Positions 6,092 through 6,256 of a stretch of DNA of 6,256 nucleotides are shown here, piece after piece. The translations under genes were made by a program, and so were the position numbers. A model generated the notes under the pieces. That model saw nothing but the letters and a program-made list of their open reading frames with translations. It made no database searches and was not told where the DNA came from. The first letter of the stretch is position 1. The number at the start of each line of letters is the position of its first letter. The DNA is from a bacterium (lineage in GTDB: Bacteria > Patescibacteriota > 4484-211): the NCBI GenBank assembly GCA_027020325.1, contig JALUVT010000134.1, positions 1 through 6,256 of the forward strand. The letters run 5' to 3'.

Positions 6092-6256
6092 ATGCCGCTC
6101 CAGCGATTGCCGCCGGAAATTGTTGCTCAAATTGCCGCGGGGGAGGTGGTAGAAAACCCGTTGACCGTGGTTAAGGAATTGGTGGAAAATGCTCTGGATG
6201 CCGGGGCCGAGGAAATAAAAGTGGAATTGGGGGAAGGGGGGCGGAAGTTGATTCGG
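6092..6256 (+). CDS. mutL: DNA mismatch repair protein MutL, N-terminal 55 residues (3' end outside window)
   Basis: MutL is the GHKL-type ATPase that links mismatch-bound MutS to downstream strand nicking and excision. The visible part starts [20 protein letters not shown], the classic family N-terminus, and runs into the first ATP-binding motif [12 protein letters not shown]. Catalytic Glu29 and metal-binding Asn33 occupy the same numbers as in E. coli MutL. The usual ERPAS turn after GEVV reads ENPLT here, a mild departure. The later GFRGEAL motif and the C-terminal dimer domain, where a possible endonuclease motif would sit, lie beyond the window. The start is fixed by conservation, although no Shine-Dalgarno is present. 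Confidence 0.96.
   Translation, partial: MPLQRLPPEIVAQIAAGEVVENPLTVVKELVENALDAGAEEIKVELGEGGRKLIR

Overview
This is a bacterial chromosomal window of housekeeping genes with no mobile element, RNA gene or CRISPR array that I can see. It holds the 3' part of dnaG (primase), a small unrecognised membrane-protein gene, groEL, groES, a complete mutS and the first 55 codons of mutL. All reading frames are intact, TAA and TAG are used as stops, and GC content looks close to 50 % by eye. The taxon cannot be fixed from this sequence. The GroES C-terminal half ([20 protein letters not shown]), the short intergenic gaps and the weak Shine-Dalgarno signals would fit an uncultured lineage such as Patescibacteria/CPR or a Chloroflexi relative, but this is only a low-confidence impression.

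Layout: dnaG runs rightward from the left edge to 1239. A leftward block, groES (3389-3078), groEL (3075-1462) and a 71-codon gene (1451-1236), is tightly packed and runs into dnaG tail to tail, with the stop codons overlapping by 4 nt. groES and mutS diverge from a 140-bp region (3390-3529), the only real intergenic stretch. It holds a perfect TATAAT for groES, a TATAAT just before the mutS ATG, and an AT-rich inverted repeat. No CIRCE (HrcA) operator is visible. mutS (3530-6079) is followed after 12 nt by mutL, which continues past the right edge.

Function: GroES and GroEL form the ATP-driven folding chamber, and the 71-aa protein is probably co-transcribed with them. MutS recognises mismatches and MutL couples that recognition to strand removal. 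DnaG primes lagging-strand synthesis. The MutS C-terminus ends in a QESLF pentapeptide that looks like a sliding-clamp binding motif, which would link repair to the replisome.

The points most worth a second look are the unknown two-helix membrane protein riding on the groE operon, the TATAAT boxes placed 6 and 9 nt before the mutL and mutS start codons (suggesting leaderless transcripts), the absence of CIRCE with an alternative inverted repeat in its place, and over-representation of the palindrome CCGCGG. I found no clear new multi-gene system.
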